From assembly GCA_029531795.1 (NCBI GenBank), contig JAPEIS010000010.1, forward strand, positions 1,736,001-1,800,000: a DNA stretch of 64,000 nucleotides. The letters run 5' to 3'. Both the position numbers and the translations under genes were made by a program. A model generated the notes under the pieces. It was not told where the DNA came from. It was given only the letters and a program-made list of their open reading frames with translations, and ran no database searches. Below are positions 1 through 13,210 of the stretch, one piece after another; the stretch's first letter is position 1; every line of letters begins with the position of its first letter. The DNA is from Sclerotinia nivalis (taxonomy: Eukaryota; Ascomycota; Leotiomycetes; Helotiales; Sclerotiniaceae).

Positions 1-1048
1 ATAAATCCTGTTTTCTAGATATAACAATAACTCAAAAACGCGAATTCTTTAAAGAAAATAAAACAATTAATAAAATAGAATATATTCTAGATCAATTCAA
101 AGCATTTGTAAAACAATTCATTGTAATCTATAAGGAATATATAAATCGAAATAGATCAGACTTATTATAATATACGAAAAAACAAAAAGTATATATGAAT
201 ACAAAAAATATAAAGATATTTTGTAAAACAAAAAAACTCAACAATAAATAAATCAAATTATACAAAATAATAAAGATTTATTTATATACTTGCTTAATCG
301 AATTATTAGAAAATATACGAATTTTCCTGGTATTCCATCATTCATTGTTACAACTAGTATATCCAAAACCTTATTTCCCAGGATAGACTTTGATTAACGA
401 ATCAAAGTCGAAAACTATAAAGGATAGAATCCTCGAAAAAGAAGACGGAAAGAAAGAATTGATTCAGAAATGGGTATTTGAAGGTATACTTGATAATCAT
501 ATTGAAGATAATTATTATTATCAAATCAAATAGAGATACTATATATTAATCTGGCAATCAATATTAGATCTAAAAAGACAATAAGAAAACCCTAATCGAA
601 TACTATTGTTTATATCTCGAGAAACCTAAACTATTATTATAGATCTTGAATCACTCAGACGCAATAGTATTATTGCCAACTCCAGTTCCTATAAAGATTC
701 TACAATGATCAATAAGAAAGAAAGTACAGTTTGTTTGAATAGAAAAGTAGTATTTTAAATTTTAAAACGATCTTAAAATTTGAAGGATGATCTTACAACT
801 CAGGAATTTGGAGTGTTTAGATAAAACTTTATTTGAACAATTGTTTTACAAAAGGTTTTATTAGTAGTTTGAAGACAAATTAGGTTTTGAGAAAGGGGGT
901 ATTGTTATAGGTTTGTAATCCGTTTCTAGCTAGTCTGTATGAATACCTAAGACACCCATCCCCTATATAGTCGACGCTCTTCCTAGTATCTTCTTCCTCC
1001 TTCGTAGAATATTATTCTATTTTAAAACACCCTACTACCACTGTGATA
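1..1048 (+). mobile_element. Ty3/gypsy retrotransposon copy C, 3' end only
   Basis: This is the 3' end of a long-terminal-repeat retrotransposon that starts outside the window. It holds the end of the integrase region, a chromodomain-like stretch near 471-590 (conceptual WVFEGILDN, then YYYQIK-stop, then WQSILDLK), a purine-rich tract just before the LTR, and the LTR at 903-1048. It is the same family as elements A, B and D. The reading frame is full of TAA and TAG codons and the DNA is very AT-rich, as expected after RIP. It is inserted into element B, because sequence from 1049 continues as internal pol sequence, matching position 6947 onward of element A. Confidence 0.85.
903..1048 (+). 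repeat. 146-bp LTR (3' LTR of copy C)
   Basis: The repeat runs from TGTTAT to GTGATA and aligns over its full length with the other five LTRs. The least mutated termini in the window are TGTCAC and GTGACA (by comparison of copies), so these ends look like C-to-T changed versions of a 6-bp terminal inverted repeat. Confidence 0.9.
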
Positions 1049-1970
1049 ATTAATATCAATAATCGAAAACCTTTTTACAATTAAATAACTAAAAGAATTC
1101 AGAAAAGTTTTATAAATAACTATATAAGATTGCTGTATTTACAATAATAAAATCTATTATTATAAAAAACTATAGATTTCGTTTGATAATAAACTAAAGA
1201 TATAAATCTTATACAGAATACATTTATCGGACCCCACTGACTATTTTAGTCGTACGAAAATTATTGATTTGGTTTCCAAAAGCTATTAATAACTATAGAT
1301 GTATCAAGAAATAGATGTTTATATTTAAGCTTATGAATTCTATATTCGAATAAAATCCCCAAAGTCATCTTCCCCAGAGTTCCTGAAACCATTGTTTGTT
1401 CTTTTCCGATTGTAATCAGATATTTTGATCGATTATATTACATTTTTATCAAACTGCAAATATTACGATTCAATATACAAATATATATTAATGATTATTT
1501 ATAAATTAACAAAAATGAAGTATTTTATAAATACAAGATCTTTGATAACAAAAGAATTAATTAACGTTTTCATCAATCGTATTTATATATTATATAATCT
1601 ATTGGAAAATATTATTTCAGATCGAGGAATGCAATTTGTATCGGGATTCTGGATACAACTTTCTGAATAATTAAAAGTAGCCTTTAAACACAGCTCAATG
1701 TTTCATTTGCAAATAGATAATTAAATAAAACGAATCAATTCAATTCTAGAATAATATTTATATATATTTATAAACTTTTATCAAAATAATTAGATAGAAT
1801 AATTATCTCTAATAGAATTTGCTTTAAACAATTTAATTTCTGAAATAACAAATTGTTCGTTATTCTTTACGAATTATAATTTTAATCTACAATTGAATAT
1901 AGAATTTAGTAAATCTTGTTTTTTAAATATAATAATAACTCAAAAACGCGAATTCTTTAAAGGAAATAAG
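1049..1970 (+). mobile_element. Ty3/gypsy copy B, integrase segment (left half)
   Basis: This is an internal pol segment left of the insertion of element A. At 1425-1670 an open stretch retains integrase core features: a YDSIYKYILMIIYKLTKM-like strand, then SDRGMQFVS, the second acidic region of the retroviral integrase fold. Before that, a zinc-binding-like region (IHLS...TIDLV) is degraded. The segment stops at 1970 with ATAAG, the target-site duplication of element A, and continues at 8847. Confidence 0.85.
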
Positions 1971-2116
1971 TGTCACGGGTTCGTAACCCGTTCCTAGCTA
2001 GTCTGCATGGCTGCCTAAGGCACCCATCCCCTATATAGTCGGCGCTCTTCCTAGCACCTTCTTCCTTCTTCGTAGAATATTATTATATCTTAAAGTACTT
2101 TACCATTATTGTAATA
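1971..2116 (+). repeat. 146-bp 5' LTR of element A
   Basis: This is the least altered LTR copy at its start (TGTCACGGGTTCGTAACCCG), giving the family terminus. It contains a C-rich stretch and a TATATAG motif. It ends in GTAATA where GTGACA is the inferred original. Confidence 0.92.
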
Positions 2117-5100
2117 ATATATTCTACCCTTTATAAAGACTCTGCTGTTGAATAGGAAAGACAGCCCAGTTTTGCCAAATAATCAATTTCACTAAATACT
2201 CGGAAACTTCGATTATCAATATATCGATAAATAATAAACAACACTTTAATTCGATTTCAATCCAGATCCAGATCCAGACCCAGATTCAGATCCAGATTTA
2301 GATTCAGACTCAGACTTCGATTTAACTAGTACTATATCGTTATATATTCGAAATCAAAGATCCTACAATTATATCCCAGTTTTTAAGATTGTTTTAAATA
2401 ATCTATTATTATGTTGAATACTATTCAATCAATTCTATCAGAATTATCGATACCCTTAGTCCGATCAAAAACAATGTCCGAATTTCGAAAGTATATTAAA
2501 TCTGTTTTCTTTAATTATTAATAGCTTGTATATGAGCTCTTCAATATTGGAAATAGAAATCTTAAAGATCCAATTTCTGTTTTCGATATGTTTATTAATA
2601 TACAGAACTTTGAAACTATTGTATATATATAACATTTGTTTAATTTCATAGAACGGATGCTAACTCAAGTAGAGTAATATCGATAAGAAATATATATATT
2701 ACAAAGAGATCTGTAATTAAACAATACAGCTAATACGAGATTAATGATTCAGAACTTTGCTTTTCGGAAACAATTTGATCAATTATCTATCGGTGCAAAC
2801 CCTATTGTATCAATTTATCGATTACGATAAACTACGAAGAATTCTGAATTGTTCAAAGGTAAAAAAACAGGTTTTTTGATTCGATAAAGCAAATACGAAA
2901 ATTAGAAAATAAGTTTATATATTTATTGGAAAAACGATCTTACAGTTTTTGATATAGAATAAAAGAAATTATTATATATGATTTCGCTTTTGGAAGAAAT
3001 AGTTCGATAAGAAAGACGAAAGAATATTGAAGGAATCATAAATGATATATCGGAATTTATTATTGCAGATGCATTCCTGAAGAAACTTGATGGTCTTTAT
3101 ATTTCAATTGATGTTGAATGTGAGGTAGCAATCAAATTCGATAAACTCAAAATGGGTGAAAAAACTCTATTTCCCTTTTTTTATTCACAATTGGAATATT
3201 TGGGTATATTTAGTGGAAAGACTTTTCGAGAAATGGTTTTTGCAATGAAACAAAAAATTATTGATGAATTGAAAGTATTAATAAAAGACGACTCAAATCC
3301 TTGCGAACTCATTGATATTGAAGGATAAAGAAAGAAGTTTCAAATATAAAATCAAAACTATTGGGATAACGAATATTACAATACAAATTCTTCGAGATTT
3401 AGTTCAATTTATATTTAACGATAAGTATTGTTAACATTTTATATTCAAGACGATTTTATGGATTTCGATACAATCAGAATTTCAAAACAAATACAAAAAG
3501 AGTACGAATATCTTCATGATCTATATCATTTTTGTAAACAATCTGAGTATCGAATTGTAGATTGTAAAGTAAAGAAACAAGTTAATATTATAAGAAATGT
3601 AAATGGATATAAAGGTATTTCTTGTGGAAGTAGTTATTTAAGAAATAATCATCAATTATATCAAAATCAATAATACCGTTCGAGTAATTCAATCAATCGA
3701 AATAGTTATCAATAAAGAGAATATCAAGTACAATTTCAAGTTTAACAATATTGTTCTTTTAATTCAATTGATTGTGGAAATTTTCAACAAGGTAATTATC
3801 AAGGTTATAATAATTACCAATAACAATACTTTAATACATTCATCGAATTTGTTGAAGAAGAAGTATTAATATTATTAGAAAATATATCAAATATACCTCT
3901 TTGCAATATAGTATTATTATTATCTATATCTATTCAAAAGCACTCAGGAAAAGTTTAACCTTTGTAATAAATCGTTTGTAAAGGTTATCAAAGGATACAG
4001 AATAAATACAATGAGTAATAACTAATAAAGAACTTTTATAATTCAATTTTATAAATAGCAAATCTTTATTTGTTCAAATTATTATATTTTCAATATACTC
4101 CTTTTTTTTCAATGTGATCAGTTTGATTGATAATAAATGTTCAAAAAAGGTATTCGTTGATTGTTCTTTTGTTGATCGAAACAATATCCCAATTCGACTT
4201 TTATTATATCGTTACGAACTCTGTTTAACAGATGGAAATATTATAGATATCATTATTGATTATTTCGTAATGAATATAGCAATAGAATAATATAAAGAAA
4301 TATAATTATTTTTTGTTACAAAACTTTCCAAAAAAACTCTAGTTATTTTCGGGTTATTATAATTATAATATTATAATCTATATATAAATTAATAGAATAT
4401 AATTTTCTTTTTCAATTTTCAATATTATATAATACATTGTTACTTTTATAGTATATTCAATTCAATACAAATATCAACAATCTCTTTGTTAATATATACA
4501 AACCAAATATATAAAAGTAATATATCTACAAAACTATTTATCGATAAAATCCTTAATATATTATCTCTAATTAAAACTTTCCTTTTTAGTACAAAAAAGA
4601 ATCCTTTTTGATATTTATTATTATTTATCAAAGATGAAAACGAAAACGATGAAATATATATTCAAAATTTTAAAACAGTTTTAAAAAAACTATCAGAGTA
4701 AAACTATAATAAATCAGTTTCTATAAACAAAGATTATAAATCGATAAAAGATTTTAGAATTGATTTGCAAATCGATAAAACCTTGATATTCAGTATAAAT
4801 TATTATTGTATAAGAATTTGTAATAAGGGAGTATTATCTCAAATACAAATGATATCGAATCGATGTTCTATTCAGTATAAACTTATACAAAAGATTGCTA
4901 AACAATGTTGATCGAAATCAATACCAAAGAATGAACTTTTATTATCGTTATCAATTCTAATCCCAAAAAAGCAGATCGAGATTATTTTCAATACAAAATC
5001 AGATTTAGATAATATCTATTGATTACAAACTATTAGTTTTATATTTTTTTGTTAATAGGATAAAGTAAAGGTTATATATTTTATATAAAAGGAATTAGAT

Positions 5101-5499
5101 CGAGCAAAAGAGATTATTCGACAAAAACACTTATATAAAGCAATAATGGTTCCAATTCTTCAGGAACAAAACTTCAAGGATATATTATATAGAAAAGACA
5201 ATATCGTTAATACATTAGTCAAAGTATTTTCGAAATTTTATGATTTTGTTTATCATTGCTATCAATCAGAATATTTTTGAAAAATAACAAAAATAGATAT
5301 CGAGAAATTCTTTAATAACAAATCACTATTTAGTAATAACGAGATTAGAGAAAAGCTCTCTTTGTAGCTTCAAGATAAGCTACCTATTTTTCTATTTTGT
5401 TATATAAATACACTTCCTTTATATCAAATACAGGATTACAAAATAAAGTTAATATTTGGAAAAGAACCTTTATATTTCAAAAATCGCCTTTTATTCCTT

Positions 5500-7912
5500 T
5501 TCAAATTAAAGGTAATTCGAAAATGGATCGACGATAATCTTATCAAAGGTTTCATTCGGGAATCAAGATTACGAAGTGCAGCTCTATTATTTCTAATAGT
5601 CAAATCTAATAAAGAAATTTGTATCTGTTAGAATTATCGTAGTTTGAATAATGTTACTATTAAGAATCGATACTCTTTATTAATTGTTCGAGAAACTCTG
5701 GATGTTTTTTGCAATACAAAAATCTATACCAAATTAGATATTATTGTTGCTTTCAACAAACTTTGTATTGCAAAGGATAACAAATAGAAAACTGTTTTCA
5801 TTATTTGATTTGGATTATTCGAATTATTAGTTATACCTTTTAGTCTTTACAATGTATTAGTGTTATTTCAATACTATATTAATTATACTTTGTTTGATAA
5901 GTTGGATAAATACTGTATTATATATTTCGATAACGTTTTTATATATTCCGAAGATAAGAATCAATATCGAGAATATATTTACAATATAATCCAGAAACTA
6001 CAAGATGTTGGTTTACAAATCGATATTAATAAATACGAATTCGAAACAACTTTTATGAAATATTTAGGCTTTATGATTATAATCAAAAGTATAAAAATGA
6101 ATCAAGATAAAGTATTAGCTATTATCTTTTGGGTACAATTAGTATTTGTTAAAGATTTATAACGATTCTTCGGCTTTGTAAATTTTTATTATCGATTTAT
6201 AAAAGACTTTTCAAAGATCTATCGTTCTTTAAATGATCTTTTGCGAAAAGGAATAGATTGATAATGGAAGAACAATTATACAATAGTATTCGAGAATTTA
6301 AAGAAAGTATTTATAATAGCTTTGGTATTTGTTTATTTTAATTATAATAGAAAAACTGTATTGGAAATAGATGCTTCAGATTGGATTTCGGGAGGGGTAT
6401 TTTCTTAATACGATGATAACAATGTTTTATAATTAGTAGTATACTTTTCTTCGAAATATTCGGTTATTAAATGTAATTACAAGATTTATGATAAAAAGTT
6501 ATTAGCTATTATTAAATCAATAAAAAAATAGCGATCGGAATTATAAGAATCTTAATAGGAATTTGAAATCTTGATTGATCATAAGAATCTGGAATACTTT
6601 ACAATAACGAAAGTATTAAATCAATATCAAGTATGATGATTAGAATTCTTATTTCAATATAATTTCTGAATTGTTTATCGATTAGAAATCAAAGCAATTC
6701 GGCCAGATGCTTTGAGCTGTTAACGGGAGGATCGATTTGATAGTTTTAATCTCAACAACGAACGTTTAAAAAACCAAAAGTATATTGTTTTATTTATTGA
6801 TAGATTCGATATAGATTTATACAAAGAACTTATAAACAACCTTTCGTTAGCTGCAATAGATTGGATAATACTATTTGAAGATAAGCTTATCGATAAACTT
6901 ATTGATACAGTATACAATAGATCAAATATGGCCAAACAATTAATATCAACAATCGAAGATCCTTTTACAATTAAATAGCCAAAAGAATTCAGGAAAATCT
7001 TACGAATAGTTATACAGGATTGTTGTATTTATAATAATAAGATTTACTATCGTGAAAAACTATAAATTCCGTTTGATAATGAACTGAAGATACAAATTTT
7101 ATATAGAATACATTCGTCGAATTCCGTTGGTTACCCTGGTTGCACGAAGACTATTGATTTGGTTTTCAGAAACTATTGATAGTTACAGATGCATCAAAAA
7201 ATAAACGTTTATATTTAAACTTATAAACTCTATATTCGAACAAAATCCTTAAAATCATTTCTTCTAGGATTCCTAAAATCGTTGTTTATTCCTTTCCAAT
7301 TATGATTAGATATTTCAATCGATTATATTACACCTTTGCTAGATTATAAACATTACGATTCAATATACAAATATATATTAATAATTGTTTGTAGATTGAC
7401 AAAAATGAAACATTTTATAGATACAAGATCTTTAACAATAGAAGAATTGATTAATACTTTCATCAATTACATTTATATATTATATAATCTTCCGGAAAAT
7501 GTTATTTCAGATTGAGGAATGCAATTCGTATCAGAATTCTGAATATAGCTTTCTAAACGATTGAAAATAGCTCTTAAATACAGCTCAGTATTTCATTTGT
7601 AGATAGATAGTCAAACAAAACGAATCAATTTAATTCTAGAATAGTATTTATATATATTTATAAATTTTCATCAGGATGATTGGATAAAATGGTTATTGTT
7701 GATAGAATTTGTTTCAAACAATTTGGTTTCTGAAATAACAAGCTATTCGTTGTTCTTTGCGAATTATAATTTTAATTTACAATTGAATATAGAATCTAGT
7801 AAACTCTACCCTTCAGATATAACAATAATTCAAAAACGCGAATTCTTCAAAAGAAACAAAACAATCGATAGAATAGAATATATTTTGAATCAATTCAAAA
7901 TATTTGCGAAAT
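5500..7912 (+). pseudogene. pol remnant of element A: RT, RNase H, integrase
   Basis: Conceptual translation with stops shows Ty3/gypsy pol in order. The reverse transcriptase has NNVTIKNRYSLL, then IYTKLDIIVAFNK, then the catalytic-box region YFDNVFIYSED, where YxDD has become FDN (5860-6162). RNase H has LEIDASDWISGG near 6350-6400. Integrase has TKMKHFIDTRSL and VISD-stop-GMQFVS near 7390-7530. The C-terminal integrase part is open at 7696-7914. The catalytic YxDD is altered and stops recur every 30-100 residues, so this copy is not functional. Confidence 0.85.
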
Positions 7913-8700
7913 AATTTATTGCAATTTATAAAGAATATACAAATCGGAATAGATCAGATTTGCTACAATATACAAAAGAACAAAAAGTATATATGAATAC
8001 AAAAAATATAAAGATATTTTGTAAAGCAAAAAAACTCAATAATAAATGAATCGGATTATACAAAATAATAAAGATCTATCCGTATATTTATTTGATCGAG
8101 CTATTAGAAAATATACGAATTTTCTTAGTATTCTATTATTCATTGTTAAAACCAATATATCCAAAACCTTATTTCCCAGGACAAACTTTAATTAACGAAT
8201 CGGAATCGAAAACTACAAAGGATAGAATCCTCGAAAGAGAAAATAGAAAGAAAAAACCAATTCAAAAATAAGTATTTGAAAGTATACTTGATAATCACAA
8301 TGAAGATAATTATTATTATCAAATCAAATAAAGATACTATATATCAACTTAATAATCAATATTAAATCTAAAAGATAATAAGAAAACTCTAATCGACTAT
8401 CATTATTTACACCCCGAGAAACCTGAATCATTATTATAGATCTTAAATCATTCAGATACTATAATACTATTATCAACTTCAATTTCTATAAAGACTTTAT
8501 AATGATCAACAAAAAAGAAAGTATAGTTTATTTAAACAGGAAAATAATATCTCAAATTTTAAAATAATCTTAAAATTTGAAAGATGATATTACAACTCAG
8601 GAATTTGAGATGTTTGAACAAGATTTTGCTTGAACGATTGTTTTTCAAAAAGGTTTTATCAGTAATTTAAGAATAAACTAAATTTTGAGAAAGAAAATAC

Positions 8701-8846
8701 TATTACAGATTCGTAATCCATTCCTAGCTAGTCTATATAGCTATCTAAAGCACCCATCCTCTATATAATCGACACTCTTCCTAGCACCTTCTTCCTTCTT
8801 TATAGAATATCATTATATCTTAAAGCACCCTACCACCACCGTGATA
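8701..8846 (+). repeat. 146-bp 3' LTR of element A
   Basis: It runs from TATTAC to GTGATA and is preceded by the purine tract GAGAAAGAAAATAC. It pairs with the LTR at 1971-2116, and ATAAG follows directly. It has diverged from its partner mainly by C/T and G/A changes. Confidence 0.92.
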
Positions 8847-9835
8847 ATAAGATAATTGATAAAATAGAATATATTCTAAATCAATTCAGAGTATTTGCAA
8901 AATAATTTATTATAATCTACAAAAAATATACAAATCGAAATAGATCAAATTTATTATAATATATAAAAAACAAAAAGTATATATAAATACAAAAAATATA
9001 AAGATATCTTGTAAAGCAAAAAAACTCAATAATAAATAAATTGAATTATATAAAATAATAAAGGTTTATTTATATACTTATTTAATCGAATTATTAAAAA
9101 ATATATAAATCTTTCCAGTATTTTATTATTCGTTGTTAAAACTAGTATATTCAAAATCTTATTTTCCAGAACAAACTTTAATTAACGAATCGGAATCGAA
9201 AATTATAAGAAACAGAATCCTCGAAAAAAAAGATGAAGAAAAAGAATTAATTCAGAAATAAGTATTTGAAAGTATACTTGATAATTATAATAAAAATAAT
9301 TATCATTATCAAATCAAATAAAGATATTATATATCAATTTGGTAATCAATATTAGATCTAAAAGACAATAAGAAGATTTTAATCGAATACTATTGTTTAC
9401 ATTCCGAAAAACCTAGATCACTATTATAAATCTTGAATTACTCAAACGCTATAATATTATTGTCAATTCCAATTCCTATAAAGATTTTACAATAATTAAC
9501 AAAAAAGAAAGTATAATTTGCTTAAACAAGAAAATAATATTTTAAATTTTAAAACAGTCTTAAAATTTGAAGGGTGGTCTTACAATTCAGGAATTTGGGA
9601 TATCTAAATAAGGTTTTATTTGAACGATTGTTTTACAAAAGGTTTTATTAATAGTTTAAGAACAAATTAGACTTTGAGGAAAAAGATACTATTACAGATT
9701 CGTAATCCGTTCCTAGCTAGTTTATATAGATATCTAAAATACTTATCCTCTATATAATCGGCGCTTTTCCTAACACCTTCTTCCTTCTTCGTAGATTATC
9801 ATTATATCTTAAAGCACTCTATTATCATTGTAATA
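8847..9835 (+). mobile_element. Ty3/gypsy copy B, 3' part (right half)
   Basis: Sequence resumes the integrase tail exactly where 1970 left off: the ATAAG duplication, then ATAATTGATAAAATAGAATA, matching element C at 50-80. The chromodomain-like and 3' regions follow, ending in the LTR at 9690-9835. This shows A jumped into B. The interval 9836-9880 to the right is 45 bp of non-element DNA before element D. Confidence 0.88.
9690..9835 (+). repeat. 146-bp 3' LTR of copy B
   Basis: It runs from TATTAC to GTAATA, full length, with heavy C-to-T change. The 5' LTR of this copy is not in the window. Confidence 0.9.
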
Positions 9836-9880
9836 AAAGAGATCCGATCGAAAGAGAAATAAAAGTAAAGGTATATAATC

Positions 9881-10026
9881 TATTACGGTGGTGGTAGGAT
9901 GCTTTAAGATATAATGATATTCTACAAAAAAAAAAAAAAGTATTAGAAAGAGTATCGATTATATAAAAGATAGATACCTTAGATAGTTATATAAATTAAC
10001 TAGGAACGGATTACGAATCTGTAATA
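9881..10026 (-). repeat. 146-bp 3' LTR of element D
   Basis: Reverse-oriented LTR from TATTAC to GTAATA on the plus strand. It carries an A-homopolymer run (about 14 A) not seen in the other copies, and is preceded by TAATC. Confidence 0.9.
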
Positions 10027-10758
10027 GTATTTTCTTTCTCAAAATTTAGTTTGTTTTCAAACTATTAATAAAATCTTTTTGAAAAACAACTATTCAAGCA
10101 AAATCTTATCCAAATACTTCAAATTCCTGAATTATAAGATCACTTTTCAAATTTTAAGACTATTTTAAAATTTGAAATACTATTTTTTTGTTTAAGTAAA
10201 TTATATTTTTTTTTTTATTGATTATTGTAAAATCTTTGTAGAAGTTGAAACTGGTAATAATATTGTAGCATTTGAGTGATCCAAGATCTATGATAGTGAT
10301 TTAGGTTTCTTAGAGTATAAATAATAATAATCGATCAAAATCTTTTTATTGTTTTTTAGATCTAATATTGATTGCCAAATTGATATATAATATTTCTATT
10401 TGATTTGATAATGATAGTTATCTTTATTGTAATTATCAAGTATATCTTCAAATATTTATTTTTGAATTGGTTCTTTCTTTTCGTTTTCTTTTTCGAAGAT
10501 TCTATCTTTTGTAATTTTCGATTTCGATTCGTTAATTAAAGTTTATTCTGGAAAATGAAGTTTTGGATATACTGATTTTAACAATGAATAATGGAATACT
10601 AAGAAATTTCGTATATTTTCTGATAGTTCGATTAAGTAAATATACAAATAGATCTTTATTATTTTATATAATCCGATCTATTTATTGTTAAGCTTTTTTG
10701 TTTTGTAAAATATCTTTATATTTTTTGTATTTATATATACTTTTTGTTTTTTTGTATA

Positions 10759-13210
10759 TTACAATAAATCTGATCTATTCCGATTTGTATATTCCTTATA
10801 AATTGTAATAGATTGTTTCGCAAATACTTTGAGTTGATTTAGAATATGTTTTATTCTATCAATTATTCTATTTCTTTTAAAGAATTTGTGTTTTTGAATT
10901 ATTGTTATATTTAAAGAGCAGGGTTTATTAGATTCTATACTCAATTGTAAATTAAAATTGTAATTTACAAAAAACGATGAACAATCTGTTGTTTCAAAAA
11001 CCAAATTGTTTAAAGCAAATTTTGCTAATGGTAATTACTCTATTCAATCATTTTGATGAAAGTTTATAAATGTATACAAATATTGTTCTAGAATTGAATT
11101 GATTCGTTTTATTTGGCCATCTATTTGTAGATGAAACACTGAGTTGTATTTAAAGACTACTTTTAATTGTTCAGAAAGCTATATCCAGAATCCCGATACG
11201 AATTGTATTCCTCGATTTGAAATGACATTTTCCAAGAGACTATGTAATGTATAAATATAGTTGATAAAAGTATTAATCAATTCTTTTGTTATTAAAAATG
11301 TTTTATTTTTGTTAATCTACAAACAATTATTAATATATGTTTGTATATTGAATTATAATGTTTATAGTTTGGTAAAGGTGTAATGTAATCGATTGAAATA
11401 TCTGATTATGGTTAAAAAAAAACAAACAACAATTTTAGGAATTTTGGGGGGAATGACTTTAAAGATTTTGTTCGAATATAGAGTTCATAAACTTGAATAT
11501 AGACATCTATTTCTTGATGTATCTATAGCCACCAGTAACTTCTAAAGATCAAATCAATAATCTTCGTATAATTAGAATGATTAGTGAAGCCCAACGAATA
11601 TATTCTATATAAAATTTGTATCTTCAGTTTATTATCAAACGGAATCCATAGTTTTTTATGATAGTAGATCTTATTATTATAAATACAGCAATCCTGTATA
11701 GTTATTCGTAAGGTTTTCCTGAATTCTTTTGATCATTTGGTTGTAAAAAAGTCTTCGATTGCTGATATTAATTGTTTAGCCATATCTGATCTATTATATA
11801 CTGTATTAATAAATTCATCTATAGGCTTGTTTTCAAATGATATTGTTCAATTTGTTATAGCTAACGAAAGGTCGCTTATAAATTCTTTGTATAGATTTAT
11901 ATCAAATCTATTAATAAATAAAATAATGCGTTTTTGGTTTTTTAAATATTCATCATTGGAATCAGAGTTATCAAATCGATCCTTTTGTTGGTGGTTCAAA
12001 GCATTTGATCGAATTGCTTTGGTTTTTGATCGATAAACAATACGGAAGTTATATTGAGATAAAAACTCTAATTATTATATTTGATATTGATTTAATACTT
12101 TCATCGTTGTAAAGTATTCCAGATTCTTGTGATCGGTCAAAATTTCGAATTCCTGTTGAGATCCTTGTAATTCTGATCGTTATTCCTTTATTGATTTAAT
12201 AATAATTAATAGTTTTTTATCATAAATTTTATAATTACATTCAACAGTCGAATATTTCGAAGAAAAGTATACTACTGATTATAAAACGTTATTATCATTA
12301 TACTAAAAAAGTACCCTTTCCGAAATTCAATCCGAAGTATCTGTTTCCAATACAGTTTTCCTATTGTGGTTAAAATAGACAAATACTAAAACTGTTATAA
12401 ATATTTTCTTTAGGTTCTCGAATACTATTATATAATCATTCTTCTATTACCAATTTATTCCTTTCCGCAAAAGGTTATTTAAAGGATGGCAGATCTTTGA
12501 AAAGTCTTTTATAAATCGACGATAAAAATTCGCGAAGCTGAGGAATCGTTGTAAATCTTTAATAGATGTTGGTTGTACCTAAAAAATAATAATTGATATT
12601 TTATTTTGATTCATTTTTATATCTTCGGTTGTAATTATAAGACCTAAGTATTTTATAGAAGTTGTTTCGAATTCGTATTTATTAATATTGATTTGTAAGC
12701 CAGCATCTTACAGTTTCTGGACTATATTGTAAATATATTCTCGATATTGATTCTTATTTTCGAAGTATATAAAAACATTATCGAGATATACAATACAGTA
12801 TTTATCCAGTTCGTCAAACAAAATGTAATTAATGTAATATTGGTATAACATTAGTACATTACAAAGACCAAAAAGCATAATTAGTGATTTAAATAATCCA
12901 AATCGAATAATGAAAGCGGTTTTCCATTCGTCACTCTCTGTAATACGAAGTTTGTTGAAAATAACAATAATATCTAATTTGGTATAGATTTTTGTATTAC
13001 AAAGAGTATCCAGAGTTTTTCGAACAATTAGTAAAGAGTATCGGTTTTTAATAGTAACATTGTTCAAATCACGATAATCCTGATAGATACGAACCCCTTC
13101 ATCAAATTTGGTTGTTAGGAGTAATAAAGCTACATTTCGTGATTTTGATTCCCGAATGAAATTTTTGGTAAGGTTGTCGTCGATTCATTTTCGAATTATC
13201 TTTAATTCGA
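10759..13210 (-). pseudogene. pol remnant of element D: RT and integrase
   Basis: The best-preserved RT piece is open at 12708-13067. It has NNVTIKNRYSLL, IYTKLDIIVIFNKLRI, then ESDEWKTAFIIRFGLF, FGLCNV and YLDNVFIYFEN, which is the usual gypsy order. The catalytic YLDD reads YLDN. An upstream part (RESKSRNVALLLL region) and the integrase tail (10759-11004) are also readable. Stops between these pieces, usually TAA, TAG or TGA in place of Gln, Trp or Arg, rule out a functional polyprotein. Confidence 0.85.

Larger units (their letters stand above)
1971..8846 (+). mobile_element. Complete RIP-decayed Ty3/gypsy retrotransposon A
   Basis: The element is 6876 bp with direct LTRs at 1971-2116 and 8701-8846 and a perfect 5-bp target duplication ATAAG (1966-1970 and 8847-8851). 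Order of remnants: a gag-like region from about 2240 beginning with an Asp/Ser-rich codon repeat (gat-cca-type, 2255-2330), then reverse transcriptase (5500-6240), RNase H (6340-6620), integrase (6990-7900), and a chromodomain-like tail (8240-8330). Many stops occur where conserved Gln or Trp is expected. For example, the RNase H motif GGVFS-stop-YDDN has TAA where Gln is usual. That fits CAA-to-TAA change at CpA, the RIP signature. No intact ORF remains. No TGG-type primer-binding site is obvious after the 5' LTR. Confidence 0.92.

Noticed and set aside
2255..2330. GATCCA-type repeat as an independent minisatellite
   Set aside because: It recurs at the same place in element D (about 16345-16420), so it belongs to the gag-like region of the retrotransposon.
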